A DNA stretch of 64,000 nt from Myroides odoratimimus (GTDB taxonomy: Bacteria; Bacteroidota; Bacteroidia; Flavobacteriales; Flavobacteriaceae), in assembly GCF_001485415.1 (NCBI RefSeq), contig NZ_BCMQ01000006.1, positions 1 through 64,000 on the forward strand, written 5' to 3'. Of the stretch, positions 8,721 to 17,369 are shown in pieces. Within the stretch, counting starts at the first letter, position 1. The number at the start of each line of letters is the position of its first letter. A program made the position numbers and the translations under genes. The notes under the pieces were generated by a model. It did not search any database. It was given only the letters and a program-made list of their open reading frames with translations, and was not told where the DNA came from.

Positions 8721-9233
8721 TTACTGTAAGAGTGAGATCATCTCTTTATTATCTTGTAATACGGCATGGTCTAATGCTGTCTTTCCTCTATTATCTTTTA
8801 CTGTCTTATCTGCACCTGCCTTTAGTAAAGCACCTACAATATCAGTAGTCCCAAAAGTTACTGCAAAAATAAGAGGACTAGCATCATTACTATTCCTTCT
8901 ATTGACATCTGCACCTGACTCTAATAACCAATTAACCAAAGTCAAATTCTTTTTAAACACAGCTCCTATCAAGGCTGTATTGCCCATAGTATCTTGTTTC
9001 TCTAGGTCTACTCCTGCTTCTAGTAATACCTTCACTACCTCCTTACTATCGTTATACACTGCTATCGTTAAGGGAGTAAAAGAACGATCATTGACTTGAT
9101 TTAAATCTATCTTTTGACTGATCAACTGCTTTACCTCCTCTGTATTATTCTCTCTTGCGGCTGTAAATATATCTTGTCCAAAACTAATCTGAACACTACA
9201 TAACAACAGTCCTAATATCATCCATTGTTTCAT
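8721..9233 (-). CDS. Exported ankyrin-repeat protein (AnkB-like)
   Basis: I choose the ATG at 9233 (170 residues) because it opens a standard signal peptide, MKQWMILGLLLCSVQISFGQ; an in-frame ATG at 9260 would add nine hydrophobic residues. After cleavage there are about four to five ankyrin repeats: ARENNTEEVKQLISQK, SFTPLTIAVYNDSKEVVKVLLEAG, GNTALIGAVFKKNLTLVNWLLESG, ASPLIFAVTFGTTDIVGALLKAG and GKTALDHAVLQDNKEMISLL. It follows an exported catalase, as ankB follows katB in Pseudomonas aeruginosa, where AnkB supports catalase activity. By analogy it may act in the periplasm to aid or protect the catalase. Confidence 0.85.
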   Translation of the reverse strand: MKQWMILGLLLCSVQISFGQDIFTAARENNTEEVKQLISQKIDLNQVNDRSFTPLTIAVYNDSKEVVKVLLEAGVDLEKQDTMGNTALIGAVFKKNLTLVNWLLESGADVNRRNSNDASPLIFAVTFGTTDIVGALLKAGADKTVKDNRGKTALDHAVLQDNKEMISLLQ

Positions 9234-9433
9234 CACTAACACTAAAAATAGATTCAACACAAATACATATCCATAGAAGCAAATCTAGGTACAGAACAAT
9301 GGTAGAAAGTAAATAATATAAAAATATAAGCTTGTACCTAAATCTGTTCTTCTATACTCTTGATAAAATATGATGTGGGGCCATATAGAGTAGATAATGT
9401 ATCTATGCTGAATCCTTGTTTATACTATATCTA

Positions 9434-10957
9434 TTATTGAGCTAAATAAGGTTTTATCTCATCTAGCTTCACATCTACTGCTTTTAATAGACGTGTACCA
9501 TATTCTTTATCAGCTTGATAAAAATAAGCAATCATCTTATGTACAATCACCTTATTCTTAATCGTCTTAAATGCTCCACTCAAATTCTTGATTAAATTAT
9601 CTTGGTCCTTTTTAGAGAACGAGCGATATAGATCACCAGCTTGTTTAAAGTTATTCTCCTTATCTATCACATGCTGTGTAGTACTAACAGGTTTAAAGAA
9701 CTCAGACTTAGAGTACATAAACTTAGCATTATCTACTACCTCAGGTTTATTAGTCGATGGCTGATAGTTCACATCACCAGACTGTACACGTGTAGACATA
9801 TACCCATTCTGGTTATAAGTAGTCGCTGTATTCTTAGGTGCATTAACAGGTATTTGTTGGAAATTCCCTGTTAAACGGTGACGTTGTGTATCTGCATAAG
9901 AGAACAATCTTCCTTGTAACAGTTTATCCTCAGAAGGCTCTATACCAGGCACTAATGTACTAGGTGCAAAGGCAGCTTGTTCTACCTGTTGGAAGTAGTT
10001 CGTAGGATTAGCCTTTAATGTCATTGTACCTACTTTTACAGACTTCGCGATCTCAGCTGGCCAAATCTTCGTTACATCTACAGGATTAAAGTCTAAGGCA
10101 TCAAAGTCTTCTCTCTTTAACATCTGTACATATAAGTCCCAGATAGGATAATCACCTCTATCTATTGCGTGATATAAGTCTAAAGTCGCATGCTCTACTG
10201 AAGTTGCTTGGATAGCGTTAGCCTCTTCTTGTGTCAGGTTTTTAATCTCCTGACGAGGTACCCATTTATATTTTACATACGTTACTTCTCCTTTATCATT
10301 CACCCATTTATATGCGTGTACTCCATTCCCTTCCATCTGTCTAAAGTTAGCTGGTATACCGTAATCAGAGAACAGCCAAGTAAACATATGAGTAGATTCT
10401 GGCAAATTAGAAAAGAAGTCAAATACCCTATTCGGATCTGATGCCCCATTAGTCAAAGGAGACGGTTTAAAAGCGTGTACCATATCAGGGAACTTAATCG
10501 CATCTCTAATAAAGAATACCGGAAGGTTATTTCCTACTAAGTCATAGTTACCCTGCTCTGTATAGAACTTTACCGCAAAACCACGTGGGTCTCTATACGT
10601 CTCTGGTGACCCTTGCTGATGTGTCACAGTAGAGAATCTTACCATCACAGGCGTTGTCTTACCTGCTTGTGATAAAAAGTCTGCCATCGTCACATCCGAA
10701 AAATCAGCACTCGCTACAAACTCTCCGAATGCTCCAGCTCCACGAGCGTGTACTACTCTCTCAGGAATACGCTCTCTGTCAAAAGCAGCTAACTTCTCTA
10801 TTAAATGGATGTCTTCTAATAATACTTGTCCATTATTACCAATGGTTTTAGAATGTTGATTACTTCCTACAGGGCTACCTGTATTCGTAGTCAAAACTTG
10901 AGCTTGAATAAATGATGATACTACTAATGCAGATATCAAAAAACTACGTTTAAGCAT
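9434..10957 (-). CDS. katA: Exported monofunctional heme catalase
   Basis: Decomposes hydrogen peroxide. 507 residues with a signal peptide at the N terminus (MLKRSFLISALVVSSFIQA, cleavage about residue 20), so the enzyme is probably periplasmic. Catalytic features are visible: His70 in RVVHARGAGAFG, the active-site Asn region GNNLPVFFIRDAIKFPD, and the heme-ligand Tyr in RLFSYADTQRHRL. Length fits small-subunit clade catalases. The ankyrin-repeat gene follows about 200 bp downstream on the same strand. The symbol is a family-level name; katB would fit the context equally well. Confidence 0.95.
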   Translation of the reverse strand: MLKRSFLISALVVSSFIQAQVLTTNTGSPVGSNQHSKTIGNNGQVLLEDIHLIEKLAAFDRERIPERVVHARGAGAFGEFVASADFSDVTMADFLSQAGKTTPVMVRFSTVTHQQGSPETYRDPRGFAVKFYTEQGNYDLVGNNLPVFFIRDAIKFPDMVHAFKPSPLTNGASDPNRVFDFFSNLPESTHMFTWLFSDYGIPANFRQMEGNGVHAYKWVNDKGEVTYVKYKWVPRQEIKNLTQEEANAIQATSVEHATLDLYHAIDRGDYPIWDLYVQMLKREDFDALDFNPVDVTKIWPAEIAKSVKVGTMTLKANPTNYFQQVEQAAFAPSTLVPGIEPSEDKLLQGRLFSYADTQRHRLTGNFQQIPVNAPKNTATTYNQNGYMSTRVQSGDVNYQPSTNKPEVVDNAKFMYSKSEFFKPVSTTQHVIDKENNFKQAGDLYRSFSKKDQDNLIKNLSGAFKTIKNKVIVHKMIAYFYQADKEYGTRLLKAVDVKLDEIKPYLAQ

Positions 10958-11280
10958 AAAATTAATATTTGTTGTTTAGATTTTTTCTTTACATCACAAA
11001 TATATTATGCCCCTCAACGGTACGTCAGTCTTTACGAACGATAGATTTTATTCTATCATAGGTACTATTTATCATAAATACTATCTATTATAGATTCCTC
11101 TATATCACCTACTATTTATTCATAAAAAAACAAGTTTAGTCCTCAATGTACTATAATACCTGCAATCTCTCTATCATACTGCTTCTCTGTATAAACAAAA
11201 AAGGAGCAATAATCTTTTAAAAACTATTACTCCTCAGGGTTCAATTATATATATTCAATTGTAAGTGTCTACTTTTTTGA
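10958..11280. other. Intergenic region upstream of catalase
   Basis: About 320 bp. It contains a possible catalase -7 element (10997-11004, TATATTTG on the minus strand), several AT-rich imperfect dyads between 11040 and 11100 (for example tctatcat and tactatt repeats) which could be regulator sites, and the terminator of the next gene at 11202-11234. No coding sequence seen. Confidence 0.5.
11202..11234 (-). terminator. Terminator after DUF4261 gene
   Basis: Stem aggagcaataatctttt / aaaaactattactcct, with small mismatches; the minus strand continues into a T-run. Confidence 0.8.
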
Positions 11281-12087
11281 CTAACTCATGACTACATTGA
11301 TCACTGTTCTTCTAGGTTGAGATGAAGAGAACTCCTTATGACAAGTCCATTTGCTTCCTGGCTCAAATCCTTCTATTGTATTTCCATCTTCTATGACATC
11401 CCCTGCTTCCATTAAATAATAAGCATAGTCCCATAGACGACCTGCTACCTCATTCACTATCGTATCATCATCAAAGAAAAACTGAAAATCAGAAATACCT
11501 AACGCATGTAACCCTACTGTATCCATTAACAAACTTCCATACTCTGGCTGATTCACATTATATAAACGAACATTGATCATTAAGTCTAATGCAACGTAGT
11601 TAGGATCTAGACAGTCTCTCATAAATACTTCTGGATCAATCAACTTCTCACCGTGCTCAGAAACAATGATAGTAGGCTGAGCTACTTTAGCCATCGCAAA
11701 AAGCATCTGCTGCATTAATACAATACGTATGCGAGGCTCTAAACTTCTACTCAAAAAATCAGTCACTAACACTTCATATTGACAATTCTTCAATACCTCT
11801 GCTCCCTCTTCCCAATGCCAATTCTGTTCTGTATATTTCTGGTCAATCTTCTTAACACTGTCATCCTCTGCATGCATCACGACACACTGCGCAGGCACAA
11901 TACCCTCTTCGAACTCTACTTCACAATCAGGGAAAGTAAACACATTAGCCTCTTTTGCAAAGGTTACATTAGGAAACACTTGTTTTAATTCTTCTAATAC
12001 TGCTTGTAGGTCTATAGATGGCTTCTGTTCAAATAACAATCTAAACATCATCATCTTCGGGTTATTACCTAGTTTTTTACTTCCCAT
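11281..12087 (-). CDS. DUF4261 domain protein
   Basis: 268 residues, cytosolic, no signal or membrane segment. The pattern MMMFRLLFEQKPSIDLQ..., VVMHAEDD, PTIIVSEHGEKLIDP, the long central LDLMINVRLYN and the C-terminal DYAYYLMEAGDVIEDGNTIEG match my recollection of the DUF4261 family, which is widespread in bacteria and functionally uncharacterised (some members are near toxin-immunity loci). Nothing around it supports an immunity role here. Confidence 0.7.
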   Translation of the reverse strand: MGSKKLGNNPKMMMFRLLFEQKPSIDLQAVLEELKQVFPNVTFAKEANVFTFPDCEVEFEEGIVPAQCVVMHAEDDSVKKIDQKYTEQNWHWEEGAEVLKNCQYEVLVTDFLSRSLEPRIRIVLMQQMLFAMAKVAQPTIIVSEHGEKLIDPEVFMRDCLDPNYVALDLMINVRLYNVNQPEYGSLLMDTVGLHALGISDFQFFFDDDTIVNEVAGRLWDYAYYLMEAGDVIEDGNTIEGFEPGSKWTCHKEFSSSQPRRTVINVVMS

Positions 12088-12165
12088 ATCTTATTGAAAT
12101 ATTATTAATGTATTGCAAGTTTAAAATTACGGAATTACAACAATTAAAAGATGAGTATTATCACC

Positions 12166-12567
12166 TTATTTGCTATAAGTCTTTTTTAATAGCTTATCGA
12201 TCTGATAACCATGCTGTACTAATAGATCTAAACCATCTAACTCTAGTCTTTCTTGCGTTGGCCTCCACCCTTGTTCTAATCCATAATCTAAGGCTAAACG
12301 GATAAATAATGGTCGATTTAAATTCACTACTATTTTTTTTTCTAACGCTGTATTATATAATAGCACACCATGATTAAGTGGATTACCTACATAATAGTCA
12401 TCTAACACACGGAAGTGGACGAATAAAGCATACTTACTATACTTATCTACAAAGATGCGCATAATGAAAATGCTCTCCTCTGTATCAGCGATATAAGTAC
12501 CTCCTATACTATATAGGTACTCCGAGTTATCTACTCTTAGTGTTCTTAGCTTCTTCTTCATTGGCAT
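12166..12567 (-). CDS. Hypothetical protein
   Basis: 133 residues with no signal peptide. The sequence has a beta-rich N-terminal half (SEYLYSIGGTYIADTEESIFIMRIFVDK) and a C-terminal half with a GWRPTQERLELDGLDLL motif. I do not recognise the family. Two in-frame ATGs (12567 and 12561) are possible starts; the hisS terminator hairpin ends only a few bases before the first one, so the gene must rely on readthrough or on a promoter inside hisS. Confidence 0.7.
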   Translation of the reverse strand: MPMKKKLRTLRVDNSEYLYSIGGTYIADTEESIFIMRIFVDKYSKYALFVHFRVLDDYYVGNPLNHGVLLYNTALEKKIVVNLNRPLFIRLALDYGLEQGWRPTQERLELDGLDLLVQHGYQIDKLLKKTYSK

Positions 12568-12572
12568 AAAAA

Positions 12573-12600
12573 AAGGTATGTGTAAGTAAACACATACCTT
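12573..12600 (-). terminator. hisS terminator abutting the next start codon
   Basis: 12-bp stem aaggtatgtgtt/aacacatacctt (loop about 4-5 nt) followed on the minus strand by a T-run that runs directly into the ATG at 12567. Confidence 0.85.
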
Positions 12601-12624
12601 CTATATTTCAAAATAAACTATTCG

Positions 12625-13995
12625 TTATTTTAATTTAGCAATCAGCTCTTCTAATGATAATACCTCCTGCTCACCTGATGCTAATTCTTTTAGTGTATAT
12701 TTCTGATCTGCCATTTCTTGAGATCCTACTAACACTGCATAAGGAATTCCTTTCTTATCTGCGAACTGGAATTGCTTACCTACTTTAGCTTTATCAGGGT
12801 AAACTTCTGTACGGATACCAGCATCTCTTAGCTTCATCACTGCTTGTACTCCATAGCTCATCTCTTCTTCTCCCATATTTAAGAACATCGCTTTAGAAGA
12901 TGCACTTACTGTCTCTGGGAATAGATTTAACTCTTCCATCACTAAATAGATACGGTCTAAACCGAATGAAATACCTACGCCGCTCATATCTTTAAGCCCG
13001 AAGATACCTGTAAGGTCATCATAACGACCACCTCCACCTATAGATCCAAGCTGTACTGTCTCAGGTGCTCCAATCTCAAAGATCGCTCCTGTATAGTAAT
13101 TAAGTCCTCTAGCTAAAGTCACATCTAAGTTTAATTTCGCTGTCTGTAGCCCGATAAGCGCTACTTCTCTTCCTACGAATGCTAACTCTTCTACTCCTTT
13201 TAATCCTTCTTCTGATGAAGCTAACATCACACGTAGTTTCGCTAATTTCTCTTCAAAAGTACCTGTGAAGTTAAACAATGCTTTTACTTTTTCAATAGAC
13301 TCTGCAGCAATACCTTTTTCGATCATTTCTGCTTTTACTCCATCTTCCCCTATCTTATCTAGTTTATCAAGAGCTACAGTAAAGTCAATTAACTTATCAC
13401 TTGCATCAATCACCTCAGCAATACCTGCTAATATCTTTCTATTGTTTAGTTTTATAGTTACTCCATGTACTCCTAATGCAGTGAATACTCTGTCATATAG
13501 TGTAACGAACTCTACCTCTTGCCACAGTGATTTAGATCCGATCACATCAGCATCACACTGATAGAACTCTCTATATCTACCTTTCTGTGGACGGTCTGCA
13601 CGCCATACAGGTTGCATTTGGTAACGTTTAAAAGGGAAGTCTAACTCATTCTGGTGCATTACTACATAACGAGCAAAAGGCACAGTCAAGTCATAACGCA
13701 ATGCCTTCTCAGAGATTTGATTCGTTAGTTTTAAACTATTCTTGCTCTCTAATACAGTCTCATCTACTTTACTTAAGTAATCCCCTGAGTTTAAAATCTT
13801 AAAAATTAAACGATCACCCTCTTCACCATACTTACCAAGTAGTGTATCAAGGTTTTCGAAAGAAGGAGTCTCGATGGGATGGAATCCAAATTTCTCAAAT
13901 CCATGTCGGATAGTCTGCATGATGTATTGTCTTCTTGCTACTTCTGTTGGAGAAAAGTCTCTTGTACCTTTTGGAATTCCAGGTTTCTTTGCCAT
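12625..13995 (-). CDS. hisS: Histidyl-tRNA synthetase
   Basis: Class II aminoacyl-tRNA synthetase that charges tRNA-His. 456 residues, normal length. Motifs seen: GTRDFSP at the N terminus, LRYDLTVPFARYV, FYQCDADVIG, the HisA motif RGLNYYTGAIFEI, and GGGRYDDLTG with motif 3 GVGISFGLDRI. The C-terminal anticodon-binding domain (about 350-456) is complete. A TAGTTTTG -7 element on the minus strand at 14027-14034 probably drives it. Confidence 0.98.
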   Translation of the reverse strand: MAKKPGIPKGTRDFSPTEVARRQYIMQTIRHGFEKFGFHPIETPSFENLDTLLGKYGEEGDRLIFKILNSGDYLSKVDETVLESKNSLKLTNQISEKALRYDLTVPFARYVVMHQNELDFPFKRYQMQPVWRADRPQKGRYREFYQCDADVIGSKSLWQEVEFVTLYDRVFTALGVHGVTIKLNNRKILAGIAEVIDASDKLIDFTVALDKLDKIGEDGVKAEMIEKGIAAESIEKVKALFNFTGTFEEKLAKLRVMLASSEEGLKGVEELAFVGREVALIGLQTAKLNLDVTLARGLNYYTGAIFEIGAPETVQLGSIGGGGRYDDLTGIFGLKDMSGVGISFGLDRIYLVMEELNLFPETVSASSKAMFLNMGEEEMSYGVQAVMKLRDAGIRTEVYPDKAKVGKQFQFADKKGIPYAVLVGSQEMADQKYTLKELASGEQEVLSLEELIAKLK

Positions 13996-14180
13996 CTCTA
14001 ATTAATTTTTATGTATTATTATTAGACAAAACTACTACTTTTTTTAAAATCCTCCTATTGAATCAGAGGGGTAAGTATGAGTATTTGTCACTTATTTTAA
14101 GAAAAGAAGATAACTGTGAGGTTTAAACTTTTTTGTGTATTTTTACTTCTAACAACTATATTAATTACTGCTACTACTAT

Positions 14181-15422
14181 ATGTTTAAAATCGGAATCGA
14201 AAACATGAGAATCGCCTTGACAAGTATTAAGAGTCAGATACTCCGTACTTGTATCACTGTGTTTATCATAGCGATCGGTATATGGGCATTAGTAGGAATA
14301 TTAGCTGTAGTATCTGCTCTTCGCAATACAATATTAGATGACTTTGCCTCTATGGGAGCAAATACATTTACGATATTGAGATACGATGTCGCAGACAGAA
14401 TGGCTAAGAATAAGTCTGTACAAAAGGTTAATCCTGTTATTACCTATAGTGAAGCACAGGCATTTAAAAGAGAGTTTTTGTTTCCTTTCGCTAATGTGTC
14501 TCTGTCTTTTAACGCTGCCTCGAATATCGAAGTCAAAAATGACTTCATGAAAACAGACCCTGAAATCCCTATTATCGGATGTGATGAGAACTACTTATCC
14601 AATAGTGGATTAACTGTCACGGAGGGTAGAAACTTCAGTTATACTGATATTGCTAATGATCACTTCGTATGTGTTATCGGTTCTGACTTTTCTAAAAAGA
14701 TGTTTAAAGATCAGAATCCGATAAGTCAGGTTATCTCTATCCGAGGGTACAAATTTAGAATAATAGGGATGCTGAAAGAGCAAGGAAGTACTTTTGGTCA
14801 AAATGAAGACCAACGAATCTTTATCCCGATAAAGATTGCTCGCTCTATATTTAATACTGCACATGGTAACTATGATATCAAGATAGGCTTATTACAAGAT
14901 AACTTACTTAATCAAGCCATAGATCAGGCTACTATAGACTTTAGAAATATCAGAAAACTAACTCCTGCTCAACCATCTAATTTTGGTATCGAACGCAGTG
15001 ATGATTTGATACGCTCTATGATGAAACAGGTGAATATGCTGAATGTAGCAGCCTGGGTAATCGGTCTAATCACAATACTAGGGTCGTCTATAGCGCTGAT
15101 GAATATCATGCTCGTATCTGTCACTGAACGTACTCGTGAGATAGGTGTACGCAAATCTCTAGGTGCTAAAAAGAAAACAATAGCAATACAGTTCTTTACT
15201 GAAACAATCATCATCGGTCAGTTAGGTGGGCTATTAGGCACCTTACTTGGTATCCTAACAGCTTATGCCTTAGCCCAGGTTATGAGTTTTAGTTTTACAG
15301 TGCCGTGGACAGCTATCATAGCTGCTTTTACCACTACCTTCGTTGTTGCGATAATATCAGGGCTATACCCTGCGATGAAAGCTGCTAAGCTAGATCCTGT
15401 GGAGGCACTGAGATATGAGTAA
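14181..15422 (+). CDS. MacB/FtsX-type ABC transporter permease (solitary)
   Basis: Start set at the ATG at 14181 (MFKIGIENMRIALTSIKSQ), 413 residues; a longer frame reaching 14133 adds a sequence unlike the family. One membrane helix near the N terminus, a large extracytoplasmic MacB_PCD-like domain (about 50-270), then three C-terminal helices with the typical SVTERTREIGVRKSLGAKKKTI loop and the LYPAMKAAKLDPVEALRYE ending. Members of this family work with a MacB/LolD-type ATPase and often an HlyD adaptor; neither is adjacent here, so the partner must be encoded elsewhere. Function (lipoprotein release, macrolide or peptide export) cannot be told. Confidence 0.92.
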   Translation: MFKIGIENMRIALTSIKSQILRTCITVFIIAIGIWALVGILAVVSALRNTILDDFASMGANTFTILRYDVADRMAKNKSVQKVNPVITYSEAQAFKREFLFPFANVSLSFNAASNIEVKNDFMKTDPEIPIIGCDENYLSNSGLTVTEGRNFSYTDIANDHFVCVIGSDFSKKMFKDQNPISQVISIRGYKFRIIGMLKEQGSTFGQNEDQRIFIPIKIARSIFNTAHGNYDIKIGLLQDNLLNQAIDQATIDFRNIRKLTPAQPSNFGIERSDDLIRSMMKQVNMLNVAAWVIGLITILGSSIALMNIMLVSVTERTREIGVRKSLGAKKKTIAIQFFTETIIIGQLGGLLGTLLGILTAYALAQVMSFSFTVPWTAIIAAFTTTFVVAIISGLYPAMKAAKLDPVEALRYE

Positions 15423-15427
15423 TGTTT

Positions 15428-15500
15428 TTTTGTGAAATCGTTTTTTTGTGATATTGTGATGTTGTGATGTTGTGATGTTGTGATACTGTTTAGTCTATCA
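15428..15500 (+). repeat. Degenerate tgtgatgt-type short tandem repeat next to cluster 2
   Basis: A run of ttgtgatgt-like 9-mers after a gaaatcgtttttttgtgat segment and ending in a tttagtctat block. The same three parts (gtgaaatcgttttttt, tgtgatat, cagtctat) appear at 33125-33210 immediately before repeat cluster 3. Confidence 0.85.
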
Positions 15501-15514
15501 TATCTCGCTGTAAA

Positions 15515-15915
15515 GTCTACTGACTTTGAGCTTTTATAACACTATTATCTTATTTACTGTGACACGCAAAATATTGCGTATTTACTTTATGTTGGGGACG
15601 TAATCTCTCAATGCAAAGTCTCCTGACTTTGAGGCTTTATAACACTATTATCTTATTTACTGTGACACGCAAGATATGCGTCTCTACTTTATGTAGTGGA
15701 CGTAATCTCTCAATGCAAAATCTCCTGACTTTGAGGTTTTATAACACTATTATCTTATTTACTGTGACACGCAAGATATTGCATCTCTACTTTATGTTGG
15801 GATGGTTTGTACTCTCGCTACGCAAAGTCTACTGACTTTGAGTCTTTATAACACTATTATCTTATTTACTGTGACACGCAAGATATTGCGTATTTACTTT
15901 ATGTAGTGGACGTAA
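15515..15915. repeat. Mosaic palindromic repeat cluster 2 (four copies, 102-107 bp period)
   Basis: The gacacgc core starts at 15561, 15664, 15766 and 15873. Each unit has two small palindromes: aaagtctcctgacttt (AAAGTC-4-GACTTT) and gacacgcaaaatattgcgt, joined by the invariant ataacactattatcttattt and separated by tttatgt(t/a)g(g/t)gg-acgtaat. The cluster fills the space between the convergent permease and truC genes. The second palindrome is shared with the arrays at 1-300 and 33.2-33.6 kb. Confidence 0.95.
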
Positions 15916-15936
15916 TATACACCGTTAACTGCCAAC

Positions 15937-16632
15937 CTAATAATACTGTTCTAAGTCAAAGTCCAGTACAGCGTTATACTTACGATACTGCTCATCGATA
16001 GTTGCTCTAAGTTCTATGACTTCCTTTGTAACAGGGTGTGTAAATTTCAGTTCTAAAGCATGTAATAACATCGCTCCTAATCCATGTCTGTCAAGCCAAA
16101 GCTTATTCTGCTTATTACAGCCATGTGGGCGACTCCCTAGAATAGGGTGAAAGATATGTTTAAAATGCTTGCGCAATTGGTGTTGTCTTCCTGTCTCAGG
16201 ATAAGCTTCTACCAAGGAATAACGAGAAGTCAAGTGCTTACCAAATGGCATTTCTACCTCTACTCTCTGCAAGGTTTTGTAATATGTTTTTGCTTCTTGT
16301 ACTTGACCATTGTCATTGGTCAAAGCATAATCAATTGTCTCTTCATCTATCGTATATCCTCTCACGATAGCGATATACTTCTTCTCTACACTACGGGTAG
16401 CAAAGTCATCATTAAGCTGTTTTAGAATCTCTTTATCCAAAGCAAACAATAATACGCCTGATGTCTTTCTGTCTAAGCGATGTACTGGATAAACATACTG
16501 CCCTATCTGATCTCTTAAGATCTGAATAGCATACTCCTGAATATCACTTGCTATAAAAGATTTGTGTACTAATAAATCACGTGGCTTATTAATCGCTACT
16601 ATATACTCGTCTTGGTAAAGGATTTCTAACAT
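15937..16632 (-). CDS. truC: tRNA pseudouridine synthase C (TruC), modifies U65
   Basis: Start taken at 16632 (MLEILYQDEYIVAINKP, 231 residues), which matches the start of TruC proteins; an upstream in-frame ATG at 16662 would add ten residues. Seen: INKPRDLLVHKS, catalytic HRLDRKTSGVLLFALD, IVRGYTIDEETIDYAL, and ETGRQHQLRKHFKHIFHPILG, all typical of the RluA/TruC branch. TruC isomerises uridine 65 of certain tRNAs. No S4 domain is present. Cluster 2 lies downstream and a short AT-rich gap upstream. Confidence 0.88.
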   Translation of the reverse strand: MLEILYQDEYIVAINKPRDLLVHKSFIASDIQEYAIQILRDQIGQYVYPVHRLDRKTSGVLLFALDKEILKQLNDDFATRSVEKKYIAIVRGYTIDEETIDYALTNDNGQVQEAKTYYKTLQRVEVEMPFGKHLTSRYSLVEAYPETGRQHQLRKHFKHIFHPILGSRPHGCNKQNKLWLDRHGLGAMLLHALELKFTHPVTKEVIELRATIDEQYRKYNAVLDFDLEQYY

Positions 16633-16809
16633 CTGACAAAGATAAAAAAGCAATAAAGACAATCACTAAAAACAACACAACCTTATTAGTATTCATATAA
16701 AAAGCACAAACAACAAACAATTAAACAACACAATACATAATAAAATAAAAATACAATATTAAATTTTATAAAAATTTATACATATATTTACTTCTTTAAT
16801 ACAAAAAAT

Positions 16810-17292
16810 ATGATAGAAGAAGAAAAAACAGAAACAAGAAATACAACGTCATCTAGTACTACTAATAGAGCACACTTACAAAATGACACTATTAATCTAG
16901 AGAGATTTAAACCTTCAGCGATATATACATTAGTTGCATGGATAGCTTTAGGACTTGGTATTACTAGTTATTGTATAGGTCTGTGGAATGCAGAGATTTT
17001 ATTAAGTGAGAAAGGTTTTTACTTTACCCTTATTTTATTTGGGTTATTTGCAGTAGTTGCTTTACAAAAGAGTGTAAGAGATAAGATAGAAGGTGTACCT
17101 GTTACCCCTATTTTCTATACATTAGGATGGATTGGTACCTTAGCAAGTATAACATTACTAACTATTGGGCTAATCAATGCAGAAATGACTTTAAGTGAGA
17201 AAGGGTTCTATGCTATCTCTTATTTATTATCACTTTTCGCTGCTGTGAGTGTTCAAAAGAATGTACGTGATTTAGAAAATTTCAATAAATAG
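16810..17292 (+). CDS. YiaA/YiaB-type inner-membrane protein, duplicated two-helix domain
   Basis: 160 residues. After a polar N-terminal tail (about 1-40) come four membrane helices arranged as two copies of the same unit: YTLVAWIALGLG...LLSEKGFYFTLILFGLFAVVALQKSVRD and YTLGWIGTLAS...TLSEKGFYAISYLLSLFAAVSVQKNVRD. This is the YiaA/YiaB domain, function unknown. Upstream sequence is very AT-rich; no clear promoter consensus. Confidence 0.85.
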   Translation: MIEEEKTETRNTTSSSTTNRAHLQNDTINLERFKPSAIYTLVAWIALGLGITSYCIGLWNAEILLSEKGFYFTLILFGLFAVVALQKSVRDKIEGVPVTPIFYTLGWIGTLASITLLTIGLINAEMTLSEKGFYAISYLLSLFAAVSVQKNVRDLENFNK

Positions 17293-17322
17293 TTTTTATA
17301 ATATCACTTTACCACAAAAGAA

Positions 17323-17357
17323 AACCTCCAATCTTAATTATTAAAGATTGGAGGTTT
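17323..17357. terminator. Bidirectional terminator
   Basis: Perfect 13-bp stem aacctccaatctt / aagattggaggtt between the convergent yiaA-like gene and the outer-membrane gene; T-run on the plus strand and T-rich on the minus strand. Confidence 0.9.
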
Positions 17358-17369
17358 TTTATATTCTAT

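Noticed and set aside
10958..11100. OxyR or PerR operator upstream of catalase
   Set aside because: Several AT-rich imperfect dyads are present, but none fits a consensus closely enough to name a regulator.
11281..12087. DUF4261 gene as part of a toxin-immunity locus
   Set aside because: No toxin, polymorphic-toxin or secretion gene next to it; context is housekeeping.
15611..15835. Plus-strand ORF in repeat cluster 2
   Set aside because: Consists of translated intergenic repeats (LLTLRLYNTIILFTVTRK twice); chance frame.
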